Shown here in pieces: positions 6,010 to 6,956 of a DNA stretch of 6,956 nucleotides (positions are counted from its first letter, which is position 1; every line of letters begins with the position of its first letter). The DNA comes from WTJH01 sp049598145. GTDB lineage: Bacteria; Bacteroidota; Bacteroidia; Flavobacteriales; Flavobacteriaceae. The position numbers were made by a program, and so were the translations under genes. The DNA lies in the NCBI GenBank assembly GCA_049598145.1, contig JBMYNJ010000077.1, positions 1 to 6,956 on the forward strand, in the 5' to 3' direction. The notes beneath the pieces are model-generated. The model had not been told where the DNA came from and did not search any database. It saw only the letters and a list, made by a program, of their open reading frames with translations.

Positions 6010-6793
6010 GGGACTTTAAAAAACGATACATCCCCTGGTTAAATGCCTCGGGTTGTTCTACATTCACAACATGCCCACATTGAGGAACCACCAATAAGGA
6101 AGTCGCTTGGTGCTTGGTGACAATCTCCCGGACCGATGCCAGAAACATATAGTCTTGTTCTCCCATAATGTAAAGCGTAGGGATATTTAAAGCCTTCTGT
6201 CTAAATAGGTGAAGTTTAGGAAGAATTTCCGAGGTTAATTTATACCAACGTAAAAACTCTTTTTGGTAAAGTTTTTGAGCTTCACGAACAAAAAGCAAAC
6301 GGGATTGTCGGTGGTTTTTCTTAGGCATAATGATAAAAGCAAACAGCTTGTAGATCCACATATAAGGCAAAACAGACTTGGTTAAGTTGCCCAAATGCAT
6401 CAAAATTCGGGAGCGTAAATTGAGTTGAATAATAGCTCCTCCCATAATCATGGATTGCACCCGATGAGGTTGCTGCTGCGCCAACTGTCGGATGAGAATG
6501 GTTCCTAAAGAAATCCCCACAAAATGCGACTTTTTCAGTTGTAAATGATCCAACACCTCGACTATATCATTGGTGATGATCTCAAAGGTGTATTTGGCTT
6601 GAAAGGGATTTACAATTAGGGATTTGGAATTCCCATGGCCACGCAAATCAATTAATAATAAATTATAATCACGGCTGAAATAACGTATTTGCTTAAACCA
6701 AATGGAAGAACTCCCTCCTGCTCCATGGATAAAAGTGATCCACGGCTTTTCTTTGGGATTGTGTTCTGCCTGAAAAGTGGTATAATGAAGCAT
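6002..6793 (-). CDS. Alpha/beta-fold hydrolase
   Basis: A 263-residue single-domain alpha/beta hydrolase without a signal peptide, so probably cytosolic. It has the oxyanion-loop HGAGGSSSIW (23-32), the DLRGHGNS turn (49-56), the nucleophile elbow GISLG with Ser95, the acid Asp214 in MGEQDYMF and the catalytic His241 in QCGHVVNVEQPEAF. The triad is therefore complete. A cap rich in basic and aromatic residues lies at about 122-195. Substrates of this superfamily (esters, lactones, thioesters, C-C bonds) cannot be assigned from these motifs. The ATG overlaps the pyrF stop by one base (TAATG at 6791-6795), so it is the second gene of a minus-strand operon and likely translated by coupling. Its stop lies within the end of purU. 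No terminator fits between the two convergent genes. Confidence 0.9.
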   Translation of the reverse strand: MLHYTTFQAEHNPKEKPWITFIHGAGGSSSIWFKQIRYFSRDYNLLLIDLRGHGNSKSLIVNPFQAKYTFEIITNDIVEVLDHLQLKKSHFVGISLGTILIRQLAQQQPHRVQSMIMGGAIIQLNLRSRILMHLGNLTKSVLPYMWIYKLFAFIIMPKKNHRQSRLLFVREAQKLYQKEFLRWYKLTSEILPKLHLFRQKALNIPTLYIMGEQDYMFLASVREIVTKHQATSLLVVPQCGHVVNVEQPEAFNQGMYRFLKSLR

Positions 6794-6956
6794 TATTTAA
6801 AGATATCATATTTCTCCAAGAGACGAGCCATTTGTTGCTGTAAGGCTTGTGCCTGATTCGCTGCGCCTTTCGCAAAATTTTCGGTGGCATCGGAATAGAT
6901 GATTCCGCGAGAGGAATTCACCAATAAGCCACACTGAGTGTTCAGGCCGTGGGCAG
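6793..6956 (-). CDS. pyrF: Orotidine 5'-phosphate decarboxylase, C-terminal part (runs off the window)
   Basis: Only the last 53 residues are in the window. They read GLLVNSSRGIIYSD (10-23 of the visible part), then ENFAKGAANQAQALQQQMARL and a short end at YDIFK. The VNSSRxIIY segment, followed by a helix of the FAxxAxxxAxxLQxxM type, is what I know from the C-terminus of the long (class 2) PyrF proteins common in Bacteroidota and actinobacteria. The enzyme decarboxylates OMP to UMP in pyrimidine synthesis. The gene begins beyond the right edge, so its start, lysine/aspartate active site and promoter cannot be seen. Its TAA shares one base with the ATG of the downstream alpha/beta hydrolase. 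Confidence 0.85.
   Translation of the reverse strand, partial: AHGLNTQCGLLVNSSRGIIYSDATENFAKGAANQAQALQQQMARLLEKYDIFK

Overview
The window looks like a chromosomal segment of a member of the Bacteroidota, most likely a marine-type Flavobacteriia relative. The evidence is an AT-rich genome (spacers are almost pure A/T), no Shine-Dalgarno-like purine runs before the start codons, a perfect TAnnTTTG promoter box of the Bacteroidota type, a BBP2/OmpL-like outer-membrane barrel, a long-type (class 2) PyrF tail, and a P-II protein with a T-loop unlike the proteobacterial one. No mobile element, CRISPR array, tRNA or rRNA was seen. A run of ten N at 257-266 marks an assembly gap.

Layout. Plus strand, 95-710: a small two-helix membrane protein of unknown role (3' end lost in the gap), then the fluoride channel gene crcB. 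A 145-bp AT-rich spacer (711-855) follows. It holds a long imperfect hairpin (723-777), a second inverted repeat (795-815) sharing the same AGGGGTATA half-site, and a strong-looking promoter box (829-836). Plus strand, 856-3514: P-II regulator, AmtB ammonium channel and outer-membrane porin, closed by a textbook intrinsic terminator (3534-3565). This is an ammonium-uptake operon: the porin probably lets solutes through the outer membrane, AmtB moves ammonium across the inner membrane, and P-II gates AmtB according to nitrogen and energy status.

Plus strand, 3574-6009: a secreted amidohydrolase followed with zero spacing (TAGATG) by purU, formyltetrahydrofolate deformylase. Minus strand, 6956-6002: the end of pyrF (UMP synthesis), overlapped by one base (TAATG) by an alpha/beta hydrolase whose 3' end overlaps the 3' end of purU by 8 bp, tail to tail.

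Most of the window is ordinary housekeeping and transport. The parts worth a second look are the double inverted-repeat element before the P-II gene, the rearranged T-loop of that P-II protein, and the terminator only 8 bases before the amidohydrolase start. I see no convincing new multi-gene system here.
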